A DNA stretch of 64,000 nucleotides. Source: Euglena gracilis (lineage: Eukaryota; Euglenida; Euglenophyceae; Euglenales). The translations under genes and the position numbers were made by a program. The DNA is taken from NCBI GenBank assembly GCA_039621445.1, contig CP154957.1:11427845-11491844 (forward strand), given 5' to 3'. The first letter of the stretch is position 1, and every line of letters begins with the position of its first letter. Under the pieces are notes generated by a model. That model made no database searches. It was not told the origin of the DNA and was given only the letters and a program-made list of their open reading frames with translations. This document shows, piece by piece, positions 22,532 through 33,215 of the stretch.

Positions 22532-25500
22532 TCTGATGGCAGCCCGGAAGCCCACGGCGCCCACTCGCTCGGCGACGGAGCTGGTGTCGAAGACCCCGAC
22601 CCCGCTGGCCCGTGTCCGGAGGGGGTCTGGAGCTGGCTGGTGTGGTTCTGTACTTTTTTTTGGCCGTACAATCGTCCGAGGGTGTTTGACGGTTCCTCAT
22701 TCCTGGGATGTTTTCGAAAGTACAGGAGAAGTCACTCCGTTTGTTGGATGACACTCACCCAGTTTGTTTCAGTGTCATTGACGCCCTTTGGTTTCTCCAG
22801 CTGTGCGGGTTTCCGTGCAAACTGCTCAGATTTGTGTTTTGCGTGCGCGTGCAGCAGACAGACCAGTTGAAACCCTGGAGAGCCAGACAGCCTCCGCGCT
22901 TTGACGTGTTGGTGCTGGACGAGACCCTCACGCGAGGGCAGGTGCGGCGGGTCGAAAAGGCCCACGTGGACAGCCTCGTCAAGGCGTTCACGGAGAACCC
23001 GCCGGTGGGGGCCCTGAGCTTCGTGGTGTGGCCGGAGCAGGGTGTGTTTTGTTTCTGCGAGCATAGTTGGCCAGCCTGTCTGTATTCATGGATGTTGTAA
23101 ATGGCGGCGGATGCTTCCCACGTGACGGAATAATGTAACATACACCGTTTGTTCTTGTTGTTTTTTTTTGGAGTTGGGGTGGTGATCCAGGCGGGAATCC
23201 GTGCACCGGAACAAAACTCAGTGGCACTGTCGTCCTCCCTGTTTTCACAGCGACGGGGAAGTTCGTCATCCTGAGCGGGCAGCACCGCTTCCTGGCGGCC
23301 ACCCAGGTGGCGGACGCGGCGGTGGCCGACGCGCGGCCGGCGCCGCAGTGGACCGAGTGGTTCAACTGCCACACGGTGCTGGGGTCGGCCAGCCTCGAGG
23401 AGAGGCAGCGCGTGGCGGGGAGCATGCAAGCCCGGGACGGGACGGTGAGGGAGATGTCCCTCAGCCAGCGGGTGGAGTGGCTGGAGCGGGAGGTGGAGCG
23501 GGAGCGGCCGGGGGCGGTGCCGGACGGCGAGGCGGGGACCGCCGCCCGCCTGACGGTGAACCGGACGGAGCTGCTGAAGCGGGTGTACGTGAAGACGGGG
23601 TGCACGGAGGCGTCCCACGGCAAGATGGTGTGTGCGCGGATTTCCGTGTGCGCTGTTATCCGTTTGATGCAATGCACGGATTCCCGCTGACACGGATGGC
23701 TTCCTTTCTTTTTTTTTTGCTTGTCAGAGGGAGAGTGAGTGCGCGCACCCTGTCCTTTGATATTCCAGCTATCACGTACACATCACTCCCCCCCCCCCAA
23801 CTCTCCCTGACCTCATCTGTGCAGGACAACTGGGTGAAGTCCATGCAGCCGCTGGCGGAGTGGCTGCTGCACAGCGGGCGGCCGGTGGTGGAGGCGGTGC
23901 GGGCGCTGGAGGCGCGCCCCACGACGGGGGTGGCGGCGGCGCTGTCCCCGTACGCGTTCAAGGCGATCGAGCAGCTGTACGACCCGCAGGACTACGTCGC
24001 CCTGACGAGGGAGATGCTGGACGAGGCGGCGAAGGCGACGAACGGTGCGGCTGGTGTCGGTCCATTTCACTGTCTGTCTCCGTTGGGACTCTGCCCGCAC
24101 TTTCACACAGACAGCCAGACACAGGCGCACGCACACAAGAAAACTGTGATCATACCGGGGACAGTTCAACCAGTTTTACTGTTCGAGTTGATACAGAGAC
24201 AGTACGCGGTAAACCGCACACCACACCATGCGCGCTGGGGTGCAATGTGACGGGGGAGGAATGGCACTCCGCCGTCAAGGCGGTGGTGGGGACGCTGATC
24301 CGCCGCCGCACGTGGACGTGGCTGCTGATGCACCCGGACCTTCACCACGTTCACCCGACCCGCCGTATGTCTACTCTGCGCTGTCTTCCGCACTGTGTGA
24401 CCACACGGTTTATTCTGAAGGTTGTGGTTCTCAGGCGGATTTCCGTGCAGATCTCCATTTTGTCATTCTCATGCGGGTTTCCGTGGAAAGACGCTTGTAC
24501 ATGGAAGCGTGTGTAGTGAGGGGATTCTTTGCTGATGTCACCGTTCTCGTGCTCAGGTACCCTGGCCATGGTGCCCAGCCTGGAGCAGAGCATGGACAGC
24601 GCGGACATCAAGGTGCCGCTCACCGGTACCAACTGGCGCTGGTCGGCCCAGCACCCGTGCGCAGGACTATCCAGGACGCGTGTGTGCACTTTTTCCCTGT
24701 ACCTTTGGTTAGTTGCACATGATTTTTTTTTGTACACGGGAACCCGCGTGAAACATCACAAGTCACATCAGAATGTCATGGAGTGCAGCTGTTTCATTTT
24801 TGTATGTCCTGGCTCAGGATTCTCCCTGTGATGTCTGAGGGTCGGGGGGGTCCTGAGGCCGGCCACCGCGGGAGGCGGTCCTCCGCTCCCCCCTGTGGGG
24901 GACTGAGCGCTACGCCCCCCTGCGGGCGCGGCTGGCCCAGCCGCTCGCTGAGCCCACGGTGCGGTACGGGGGCCGCTTCTGCACCCTGGACCTCAGCGGT
25001 GGTGGCGGTCGGCGCGGGGCGGCCACAGCGGCGGCCGGCAGCAGCCGGGAGGAGGCGGAGGGGTCCCCCAGTCAGCCCACGTCTGGGGAGGGGGAGCTGT
25101 TTGAGGCTGGCTCTCCGCGGGCGGGCAGCCGGTCCACCCGGGGGCGAAGAAGGGCGGAGGCGGCGGAGCGTGGGGAGAGTCCCGAGCCGTCCCGCCTGGC
25201 GCACGTGGTCCCCCTCCACCCCACCGCGGGGATGCCGCGGGAGATCATGGAGCTGAACGTCGACGCGGTGGTGGTGGAGGTCCCGGACGGGCTGAGCGAC
25301 GCCGATGTCCACCCTGAGCTCCTGAGACTGTGGAGCCGCGGGGTGCCGTTCGTGGCCACGGGGCGGGCGTTCGCCATCGGGGCCCTGCAGCAGACCCTGC
25401 AGAAGGGCATGGACGTCCCCGACGAGATGCGTCGTGTGGACGTCACCCTGCACCGGCCGGTGAAGTCCAACGTGGACCGCACCTACCTCTTCAACGTCAC

Positions 25501-27519
25501 CACCGTCACCGCCCTCTTCAGCAGCAAGACGGACTTTCGGGTGTGCACACCCTTCGTTTCGGTTTTTATTTTAAGCAACCAATAGACTGTTCTCTCTTTT
25601 TTTGGGGGGGGGCACGGTAATCCGCACAACTTTGTGGAGTACACGGGAATCCGCACAGGACAGGTACACACCCGTGCACACAGGGGATAATGTCAGTGCA
25701 CACGAACGTTTCTTAAGATCTATGCTGTGACTCAGAAAATCAATGTTCCACTGCCGTGAGGTGTTGGCACACCTTCATCTGCCCCCACAGGTGCCGCGGC
25801 AGATCACCCTCGTGGGACAGGGTCAGGGCTTTGTTTACACTGAACAAACAAAAAAAGCAACATCACAATGACACCATTGGTCAGTTCACAGGTATTGGTA
25901 CAGTTCTGTTCATCAAAATGATTTCAGGTCCAGGTTAGACGCTTTTCCGTGCACTTCTCGTGATTATTCCATTTCTCCTGGTGAAAGAATGACGTTTAGT
26001 TCCACAGGGTGAATTCCTTTGGCCAATTCCCTTTTCGACCCGCACTCCTCATCCCTCCCGCCTGAAGCTGAGACACAGCTCTGCGGGGGAGGGGCCGCCC
26101 ACCCTGCCGGTGGAGGTGGCGTGGTGGCTGCTGGCGCGGCTGCACGTGGAGGCCCACGACTGGGTGCTGGCGGTCACCCGCCACGCCGCCCTCCCGGCGG
26201 ACCTCGCCACCCGGCTGCAGGTCCCCATCGGCGTCATCTGGGGGGACCCCGACCTCCTCGAGGAGGCGGACGAGGCGATGCAGCTGCGGGTGGACCAGCT
26301 GCAGCGTGAGATCAAAGTGGCCGACGGGAAGCCGGCCATCCTGTGGGATCAGGGCGCCACCCCAGTGCGGGTCAGACGAAGGGGGGGGGGGGAAATGTTT
26401 GCTCGTATCGACTCTGCGTGCATGCGCCGTCAGTACAGCATCGGAACGTGACGCACAGCGTGCACGCGGTTTCCCGTGCACAGTGCACGCGTGCGGATTC
26501 CCGTGGAGCGGTGTGCTTGGCTGTTGCTGTGACTGGTTTCTTCGTTTTCCAGCCCGCCCCACCTGGGTGGTGGCCCCTGCGGCCATCAACGTCCACCACC
26601 GCATCACCCACCACGAGCCCCTGGACGTCTCCGGCCGGGGCGGGCTGGAGGAGGAGGAGGAGAAGGGAGAGAAGGAAGAGGAGGACATGCCCCCCCGGCC
26701 AAAGAAGAAGGAGCCGGAGAAGAAGGGCCGGGAGCCCTCGCCCCCGCCGCCAGCCAAGGGGCGGGGCAAGAAGGAGACCCCCGCCAAGGGGAAGGAGAAG
26801 GAGAAGGCCCCCCCGGCCGCCAAGGGGAAGGAGAAGGGGAAGGAGAGGGCCCCTGCCGCGAAGGAGCCTGAGGCCCCGGTGACGCCGGCCAAGCAGCCGT
26901 CGGCCAGCGGCGGCGCGGCGGCGGCGGGCCGCAAGGGGGCCTCCACCCCCTCCGGGCTGCGGAAGGGCGCGGCCGCACCGCCAGCAGCGGCGCAGGAGCC
27001 GCCGGGGCCGGAGACCCCGGTGACGGGCCGCAAGCGCACGGCCCGCACCCCGCCGCCCGCCGAGTCCGCCGCCGGTGAACCGGAGGACGAGATTGAGGAG
27101 ATCGTCCCGCGACCGCCCCCAACACGGTCCCCCCTTCAGCGTGTGTCCTATCAATGTGCTCCTTCAGCCCCTAAGTTTTGCAGCCACAGCTTGGCACGCG
27201 GGAAACCGCACACATGCGTCTTCTTCTGTGCTGCACGGAAACCCGCACATAATCTCCAATACTCTTTTTTTGGGTTCAGGAGGTTTTGCGTGCACACTGC
27301 CTGTGCCCTTACAAACTCTGGACGGATCTAGGACCCTCTCGTCGTCAGTGATGTTCTGCTTGCAAATTGCACGGGAAACCGCACACAGCTTGCTGACTCA
27401 TTCGGTGCACGCGTACACCCCTCCCTCCCTCCTCCAATTCATCAAGTCCAAGGGGGGAGGGTCAGCCGAAGAAGAAGCCCACGCCGGCCGGCGCGCTGGA
27501 GGAGCTGCTCAACGTGTGA
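22532..27519 (+). CDS. ParB/sulfiredoxin-like domain protein, about 10 exons
   Basis: Exon a begins after TTTTTTTAG at 22532, with a possible start ATG at 22537. Exon b is about 22857-23041 and exon c 23251-23627. Together b and c encode FDVLVLDETLTRGQVRR...FVILSGQHRFLAATQVA, the layout of the ParB N-terminal/sulfiredoxin-like fold with its G-Q-H-R phosphate-binding motif. Further exons: d 23825-24044, e about 24201-24364 (GTATGT donor), f 24557-about 24681, g about 24870-25540, h 25791-about 25811, i 26092-about 26370, j about 26554-27140, k about 27459-27519 ending NV-stop. The b/c, c/d, d/e and e/f phases agree. Exon j is rich in Lys, Glu, Pro and Ala (PPRPKKKEPEKKG), consistent with a nucleic-acid-binding or nuclear tail. 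It could act as a nuclease or DNA-binding partner of the transposase. It may be the 3' part of one gene with 19036-22298, because the 22275 donor and 22531 acceptor are both phase 0. Confidence 0.6.
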
Positions 27520-28887
27520 GCCAGCAGCGCGGGCCGGGCGGGCCGGGCGGGCGGGCCGGGCGCGGCGGGGCGGCAGGCAGCCGCCATCCCCACCGAGTGC
27601 ACGGCCGTGGACGGCCGTGGGCGGCCGACGGGAGCAGCTCTCTCTGCCCCCTCCTGTGTGGACCGCCTGAGGCTTTTGAACCTGGGACCGCCCGCTGCTT
27701 TTGTTTTTCGTGTGTCACACACCCTCACCGCACACCCACTGCCCCGGGGACTGCCCAAACGCATTTCACCTTTCGACGGGAACCCAACCCCTGGACCACT
27801 CCATCAAACCGTTTTTTCCACCTGGGACCCACCGGACGCCCCAACCGCCGTGTGAGGTCCAGGGCTCACACATTCTGGTCTCCCATTCAATGCGCCCAAC
27901 CAGACCTTTTGCGATTGTGTACGGAGTGTGTAAATCCCTCTCTGACACATACCCCTCTCTGAGACCACATCTCGTGTGCCCTGGACCTGGACCACCCATT
28001 CGGCTGTCCGTTCGTCCCCTCCGTGTGCTCTCTCCCTTTGTCCCCTCTGGACCGCCCACAGAGACTTCGTCTCGCTCTCTTCCCCCCGGGACAAAGGACC
28101 CCTCCAGGACCAGGACCAGGCTGCACGGTGATCCGCACACACACACCCTCCCCCTCCCACCCTTCTTTCTGTCGTTGCGCTTCGTGTGCTATCGCAGTCT
28201 CCCTCTGGCAGGCGGGCGGTGAGGGGGAGGGGGCATGGGAGGAGGGCTGCCTTGGGTTAGGTGCCCCAGTGGATGTCACGTCCAGTTCCAAGTCAAACGT
28301 CTCCATGAGTTTCCCACACGTTTTTGCACGGATAACCGCACAAGTTCACTTTTATCCAGCCATAGTCATTCAGCCCCCTCTCGTAGTGTTAGCCCCTTCA
28401 CACACGGTTCATCTGTTCTGTGCGGTTTCCCGCCCAACAGACCATCTTTCAAAAATTACAGAATCAGTTCCGCAGTGGTGTTCGTTTCCCCCCTCCCGTC
28501 ACTGGTCGTTGGCACTCACCAGTCCTCCAAAAGTGCGCGGGTTGCTTACGCGGGTGCCTCTCCGTCGCAGGTTCCGCCATGTCACCCCCCTCCCGGAGGT
28601 GGGGTCTGGCTCCGTCGTGACACGGCCGGGGCTTCGACGGCCAGGTGTTCTCCCACCCCTTCTCCGTTTTCACATTTTCGGCCAGGTTTCTGGGGTGTAT
28701 TTCACAAAACCACCCCTTTTTCACCATTAATTTCCAAAATCGGTCACGTGTCAAAACAGTGGAAACAGGCGGAAACCCGCGTACAATTTCTGGGTTGCAT
28801 TAACTATCAGAAATATCAGTTTAGTTTCGGGTGGGTGGCGTACACGGAAACCCGCACACCTGGACCGCCTAAAAAATGGCATAAAAT
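27520..28887. other. Right arm of the element, no gene seen
   Basis: GC-rich sequence after the stop (GGCCGGGCGGGCC repeats), then pyrimidine-rich DNA. The word GGACCGCC recurs at about 27659, 27684, 28047 and 28862; it also appears in the left arm near 16674 and 17819, so it may be a second subterminal motif. Micro-hairpins are at 28127, 28325, 28417, 28769 and 28841. No clear terminator or poly(A) signal recognised. Confidence 0.55.
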
Positions 28888-28910
28888 TTGGGCAATTCGC
28901 GCCGCCTAAG
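28888..28910 (-). repeat. Right terminal inverted repeat, 23 bp
   Basis: Ends CGCGCCGCCTAAG; exact reverse complement of 16183-16205. Followed by the target duplication TCTTA (28911-28915). Confidence 0.9.
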
Positions 28911-28911
28911 T

Positions 28912-29704
28912 CTTAGGGGGCGCATCTCGCACTTTAGTAATTTTCCTTTGTTCATGTGGGCAAATGCTTCGACATTTTTTACATCGACATTTTTTACGGA
29001 AACCCCAAGACGTCAGGTACTAGACCTCAAGAACGAAAAAAAGTGTAAGCAGGATGTGATGGGGTGCCTTAGGACAGGGAGATAGAAACAGGGACTCACC
29101 ACTTTAGAACCCTCCAATAGCTTTAACTTGTACTGTTGTGTGGGTGTCACAGAGCCTTAAACATCAGTGGGCATTGGCGAACAACTTGCCAACAAACTCA
29201 ACTAGTAACTGGTGGCAGTCCTGTGTTCTGTGTCCCACTCATCAACACCCAGTGGCAGAATTCTCGAAAAATCCATTGTTTATGTGGCATGCACACTTCC
29301 ACTCCTTTCACAACCAACTTCCAAAACCTTTGCAACGCGCAAAACTTCAAAAAGCAAGAAGAGAGGTGAACCTGCTACCCCACCTCCAGAGACCCACCTG
29401 GCACTGGCAGTTGTCATAAAAGGAAAGGGGGGGGGCGGTGCCCAGATTTGGTGTTTTTGTCAGTGTTTTTTCACTTTGGGGGGGGGGGTAGGTCCAGAGG
29501 ATTTCATTCCGATCACAAAAAAGCACAGCAAAAAGCACGGAATTCCTGGGAGAGCCAGGGCCAAAAATGATAATTTGCTCGTATTTTGTCCAAGTGTGCT
29601 CCCTCTCACCTCACCCTTGTAACGCCGGTGCCCAAATCAAAATTTTGTGGAAATCCAAAATGCGCACACCGACCCAGAAAATTAAGTGCGAGATCTGCCG
29701 CGTA
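28912..29704. mobile_element. Small non-autonomous CTTAGG-type element
   Basis: The left end reads CTTAGGGGGCGCATCTCGCA. The right end, ending near 29704, reads AAGTGCGAGATCTGCCGCG, giving about 18 of 22 matching terminal bases. The bases before the insertion (CCTTT, counting across the big element) and after it (CCTTG) resemble a decayed 5-bp duplication. The left end also matches the right end of the element at 46729-47427 (about 20 of 26 bases). It has no coding potential. The 12.7-kb element inserted at its very edge, so the two CTTAGG elements now abut. Confidence 0.5.
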
Positions 29705-29820
29705 ATCCCTTGGACTTCCCCTTGGAAAATAGACGCCTTAATAAATCTAGAGATGCCTTAAAAAAGCCTGAAACCCTTTTAAAAAAAATCCAAAATTTAA
29801 CTTAAAAATGCCCCCGGGTA
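29705..29820. repeat. Right half of the split dispersed repeat
   Basis: GGAAAATAGACGCCTTAA and the following ACCTTAAA-type words continue the homology to 33100-33180 that broke off at 16177. Confidence 0.55.
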
Positions 29821-31405
29821 GCGATCAGGCTTTTTTTTATCAACCTCCAGGGAGGATTGACTATCACGGGGGGATAAGGTGGGGCCAGAGGCAAACAATC
29901 CAGAAAATCATATCTCGGGTGATGAAAGGTGCGGATAGAGAAAGGAACAATAAGGCGGAACATGCAACGCAAGAGCGGGGAGAGGGGAAAGAGTGAGTGG
30001 ATGGGGAGTGAGAAAAACAAAGCCGTATGACGCACGGACAGAACCGAAGAACGAAAGACTGACGAGCGAAAACGGGGAGACAGTTGGGTCAGTGGGCAGT
30101 GAAAGGTGCATCGGAACTGATGGGCGGATGGGGGGCGGAGGAGGCAGAAAGAACCAGCTGTACAGAGCTGAGAGGCAGGCAGAGCAAGGCAATGCATAAT
30201 GTGATTTGGAGGGCAAATGGCACCCCTGATTGCTGGCCAACTCGTGGCAACTCAGACAGTCCCTCCCCCCAAAAGAAGCTCGACGGCTAAACCCCCCCAA
30301 AATAATATACCCGGGGGTATATTATTTGGGCAGCCGAAGTTGGGGGCCGGGTATGTTGTTTGGGCAAATTTTTCAAACTCAAAAAAGACCCGCCCAAAAA
30401 GCACATTCTTACATAATTTCTGCATTTTGCAGATTTTTGACACTTTGTTTTAGGTTTGTGTTGCCATCAATTTTGGTTCCAGTCATTTTTCCGACAAAAA
30501 TATTAAAACAATAAAAAATATTTTTATTGAACAGAAATCGAGCACTTCACTGCCTTGCTCGATTCCCTCTCTGGGGTCCAGCAGGGGGGGTATACTATTT
30601 GGGCAGCCGAAGTCCCTGGCCAGGGGGGGGATGCTATTTGAGGGGATATATAATTTGGGGGGGGGTATATTATTTTGGGTGGGGGTTAATTTGCAACTGG
30701 GAAACAGCAAGGGTTGAGGTTGGGGGTTGGTCCAAACGCACCCGGAACCCATACAGCACCGCCAGCGGCTGGCAGGTGCAGTGGCTCCTGGCTGCAGGAA
30801 AACGTTCGGGAGACAGAGAAATTGATACCATGTCAGGCTGCTTTCGTTCCGGGATACTGTGATGCCAATTCCAATGCACCGTGAAAGCAGGCGGGAGGGC
30901 GCCCACAAGAGAGGGAAACACACAAGATAACTGGATTCTTCCTTCTTCATCGGTTGGAAACGTGTTTTCATCATATTTGAATATGAACTGACAGGTTTGC
31001 CAGCTCTAGAGACCCTGAGAGCTTCCATGTACAGACACGCCGGACAGCACCAAGGCCAGGACAGTGGAAGGTTCCGAATATTAATCCCACGGAGAAGTTG
31101 TCACCTGAATTCTCCAAATACAACTTTCCAGGAGGTCTTGCCGTGCTCCAAATACGAAAAATCAGCCGGTGTCGCCGACCTCGAGCGATGCCTTCCCAGG
31201 TGGATGACAACCTTACCAGGATGACAAACTTCCTGGGGGTATATACCGAGCTGCACAGGAGCCGTCCCATCACACAGCGCGCCAGCCGGAAAAGCAGCCT
31301 GGGCACGTCGCCCTCACTCCCTACCGCCTCGGCAGGCGGATCACGCGGCGCGCCCCGACTGGCGCGGAGGCGGGCCGCGGGCGGCCGGCAGGCCGCCGCT
31401 CACCG
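29821..31405. other. No gene seen; TATTTGGGCAGCCGAAG repeats
   Basis: At 30298-30365 and 30585-30690 the words GGGGGTATATTATTTGGG and GGGCAGCCGAAG recur, in part as inverted pairs. The same family is at 42697-42840 and in degenerate form at 63760-63870. The rest is purine-rich intron-like DNA without an exon-like island. Confidence 0.6.
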
Positions 31406-31406
31406 A

Positions 31407-31500
31407 GTGCTGGCACGCCGAGGCGGCGCAGGCTCTCCGCCGGGGACTCCGGGGGCATGGCGCGGGGCCCGACCGTCAGGGTGGGGCCAGCGCGGCCAGG
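31407..31500 (-). CDS. Host-gene exon (candidate)
   Basis: Minus-strand block ending at a strong donor, CTCG|GTGAGC. The peptide includes GPRAMPPESPAESLRRLGVP. The acceptor side is not clear. It is the host exon just upstream, in transcription, of the intron that holds the 12.7-kb element. No family recognised. Confidence 0.45.
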
Positions 31501-31835
31501 CCATACAATTTTTTTTACTGACCCCCCCCCCCAGGTGGGGTCACTTCCACACTTCCAAAACCAGTCAGTCACTCCCGGGGGGGGGTCGGCCAGTGTTTAA
31601 ACAATTGACTGGACCAGGCTCGTTCGTGTGTCCAGGTCACTATCGCGAAACCCATGACCCCCCAACGGTGAATAAAGTGCACGGGAGCAGCATTGAAAAT
31701 CGACAATTTGTTTCACCGCCGATGCACCGCCGATCCAAAACAGACTTGTGCTGAAGGTGAGAAGGATTGATCTGAACAGGGATGCTTGAGGCATGGAATG
31801 ATCCTCTTCCACTGTGAATGGGGGAGGCGTGCGTG

Positions 31836-31932
31836 CGCGCGCGCGTGTGTGTGTGTGTGCGTGCGTGCGTGCGTGTGTGCGTGCGTGTGTGCGTGCGTGC
31901 GTGTGCGTGCATGTGTGTGTGTGTGTGTGCCC
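31836..31932. repeat. GT/GC microsatellite
   Basis: GTGTGTGCGTGCGT alternation; reading frames here are artefacts. Confidence 0.95.
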
Positions 31933-32361
31933 CACATGTGGTATGAATCCGGGTGAGGGAAAGGGAGTGGGGGATCTTGTGGCATGGGGACATTACTAAT
32001 TAGAGTCAGGGTTTGCGAGGTCTTTTTGGCTTGGATGGGGGAAGGGTTACTTCCCCACCCACCCACCCACCCAGGAGGTACCCCCAACCCAGCAGGGGGG
32101 GGGTACACTTGTTGGGGGTCGATTTCCGGGGGGAAAAAAACAGCGCTTCGCTCCAAAAAAATAGGCCAAAATTAGCCAAAACCCCCAACTCAGTAGGGGA
32201 CCCACAAGGCTCTTGGGGGAACCCCTGGGGAGGGGGAAGGGGGTGTGGCGGACCCCACCCCTCCCCTCTTCCCCACTGGAGGTCCAAAGATAACAAAAAA
32301 CATCCCTCTGTGGCGGGGCGCAGGGGTCCCGGGTTTGTGCCGTGACTCGTGTGTCCGCCAC

Positions 32362-32469
32362 GCGGCCCAACCCGGCGATGGAGAGACGGCGTGGCCTCCG
32401 CTGCTCGCGATGCACGAGCCAGGGGCTGGCGGAGGACGGCCGCGGGGGCAGCGTCGGCCGGGCGTCCGC
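32362..32469 (-). CDS. Host-gene exon, 36 codons (candidate)
   Basis: Minus-strand 108-bp block, phase 0 at both ends, with acceptor AATGCCGCAG and donor GTGGCG. The peptide begins ADARPTLPPRPSSASPWLVH and continues with basic residues (REQRRPRRLS). The clean boundaries and whole-codon length support it as real. No family recognised. Confidence 0.55.
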
Positions 32470-32837
32470 CTGCGGCATTGGGTCCGGGGCGGCCGGCGGA
32501 GGACTCGGGGGCGGGGTCAGGCCGCTCCTTGCCCTCCCCCCAGGGTTTTGTGCGAGAAAACCTGGGGTCGACCCCCGACCTGGGAGATGGGGTGACCTCC
32601 CCCCCCCCCCCACAGCACCGCGCAAAGAAAAATTTGACCAAAAATTCGGCGCCATTGAGAATAAGGGAAGGGGTGGTGGGGGGGGTTCGGACCCCCCACC
32701 TCCCCCCACCCGTGGGGTTGCGGGGATCCCCGTCCGGCCCTGCCGCATCCCACCCTGAGGCGGGTGTCGCATCATGAACGCCAAATCTTCCTCCCTGGCT
32801 CCCTGAGAACCGACATGCGCCCGCCGGGCATTATTTC

Positions 32838-33215
32838 TTAAAGGCGCCTTAAACTACCTTGAAACACCATAAAAAGCCTTAAAAAACCTTAAAAAATTGG
32901 TCCTGGAAAAATTTCGTATTTTTTTGAAAAAAAATTGAGCAAAAAAAGAAGTCGCAAAATCTTGGCAAAAACGGGCCGGTTCCAGGGGGGAAATGATTTC
33001 TGGCATCGCTGGAACATTGTCTATCCACCCAAAACTCAAAAAAAGGGTTTGGTTTTCAACCTGGACTGATGTTGGTTCGATCCCCAGATGGCTCTTTGAC
33101 CCCCAATGGATAATGGACGCCTTAAAAAATCCTTAAATTTTTCAAAATGTCTTAGAAAACCTTAAAAACAACAACATTTAAAAAGCCTTTAAAAACCTTA
33201 AAATTTTTGACAGTT
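32838..33215. repeat. Uninterrupted copy of the dispersed A-rich repeat
   Basis: Contains GAAATGATTTCTGGC, TTCGATCCCCAGATGGCT and GGACGCCTTAAAAAATCC without a break. The first two match the left flank and the last the right flank of the insertion cluster at 16178-29704, so this copy marks the pre-insertion state. Confidence 0.6.

Larger units (their letters stand above)
16324..28860. repeat. About 41 dispersed micro-hairpins, CGG-N4-CCG
   Basis: Recurring motif of the form TGTGCGG-N4-CCGCACA with stems of 5-8 bp and loops such as ATTA, GTTT, GAAA, TAAT and AAAC. Approximate starts: 16324, 16504, 16611, 16942, 16996, 17198, 17575, 17907, 18273, 18593, 18682, 18782, 18979, 19882, 19913, 20722, 20802, 21789, 21819, 22306, 22802, 23190, 23633, 23675, 24203, 24432, 24473, 24737, 25612, 25640, 25939, 26464, 26489, 27199, 27231, 27369, 28127, 28325, 28417, 28769 and 28841. 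Sequences vary while pairing is mostly kept. No comparable cluster was seen outside the element. Confidence 0.85.
16183..28910 (+). mobile_element. 12.7-kb DNA transposon, CTTAGG-type termini
   Basis: Perfect 23-bp inverted repeats (16183-16205 and 28888-28910), 5-bp target duplications TCTTA, and an empty-site paralog of the flanks (32838-33215) define a 12,728-bp insertion. The left arm is 16.2-19.0 kb, followed by two plus-strand spliced coding units (19036-22298 and 22532-27519) and a right arm (27.5-28.9 kb). The interior differs from the surroundings: it lacks long C/G homopolymers and microsatellites, has GC-rich exons, and carries some 41 small hairpins. The size would suit a Maverick or another giant element, but I see no polymerase, capsid or retroviral integrase. 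The CTTAGG termini do not match a superfamily I can name. Intact perfect TIRs and long open exons suggest recent activity. Confidence 0.85.

Noticed and set aside
16324-28860. CRISPR array interpretation of the regularly recurring hairpin motif
   Set aside because: Spacing is irregular (tens to over 1000 bp), repeats vary in sequence, and the context is a spliced eukaryotic element.
16183-28910. Maverick/Polinton or virus-like identity for the large element
   Set aside because: No sign of a protein-primed polymerase, capsid, packaging ATPase, protease or retroviral integrase in any frame. The termini do not fit either.
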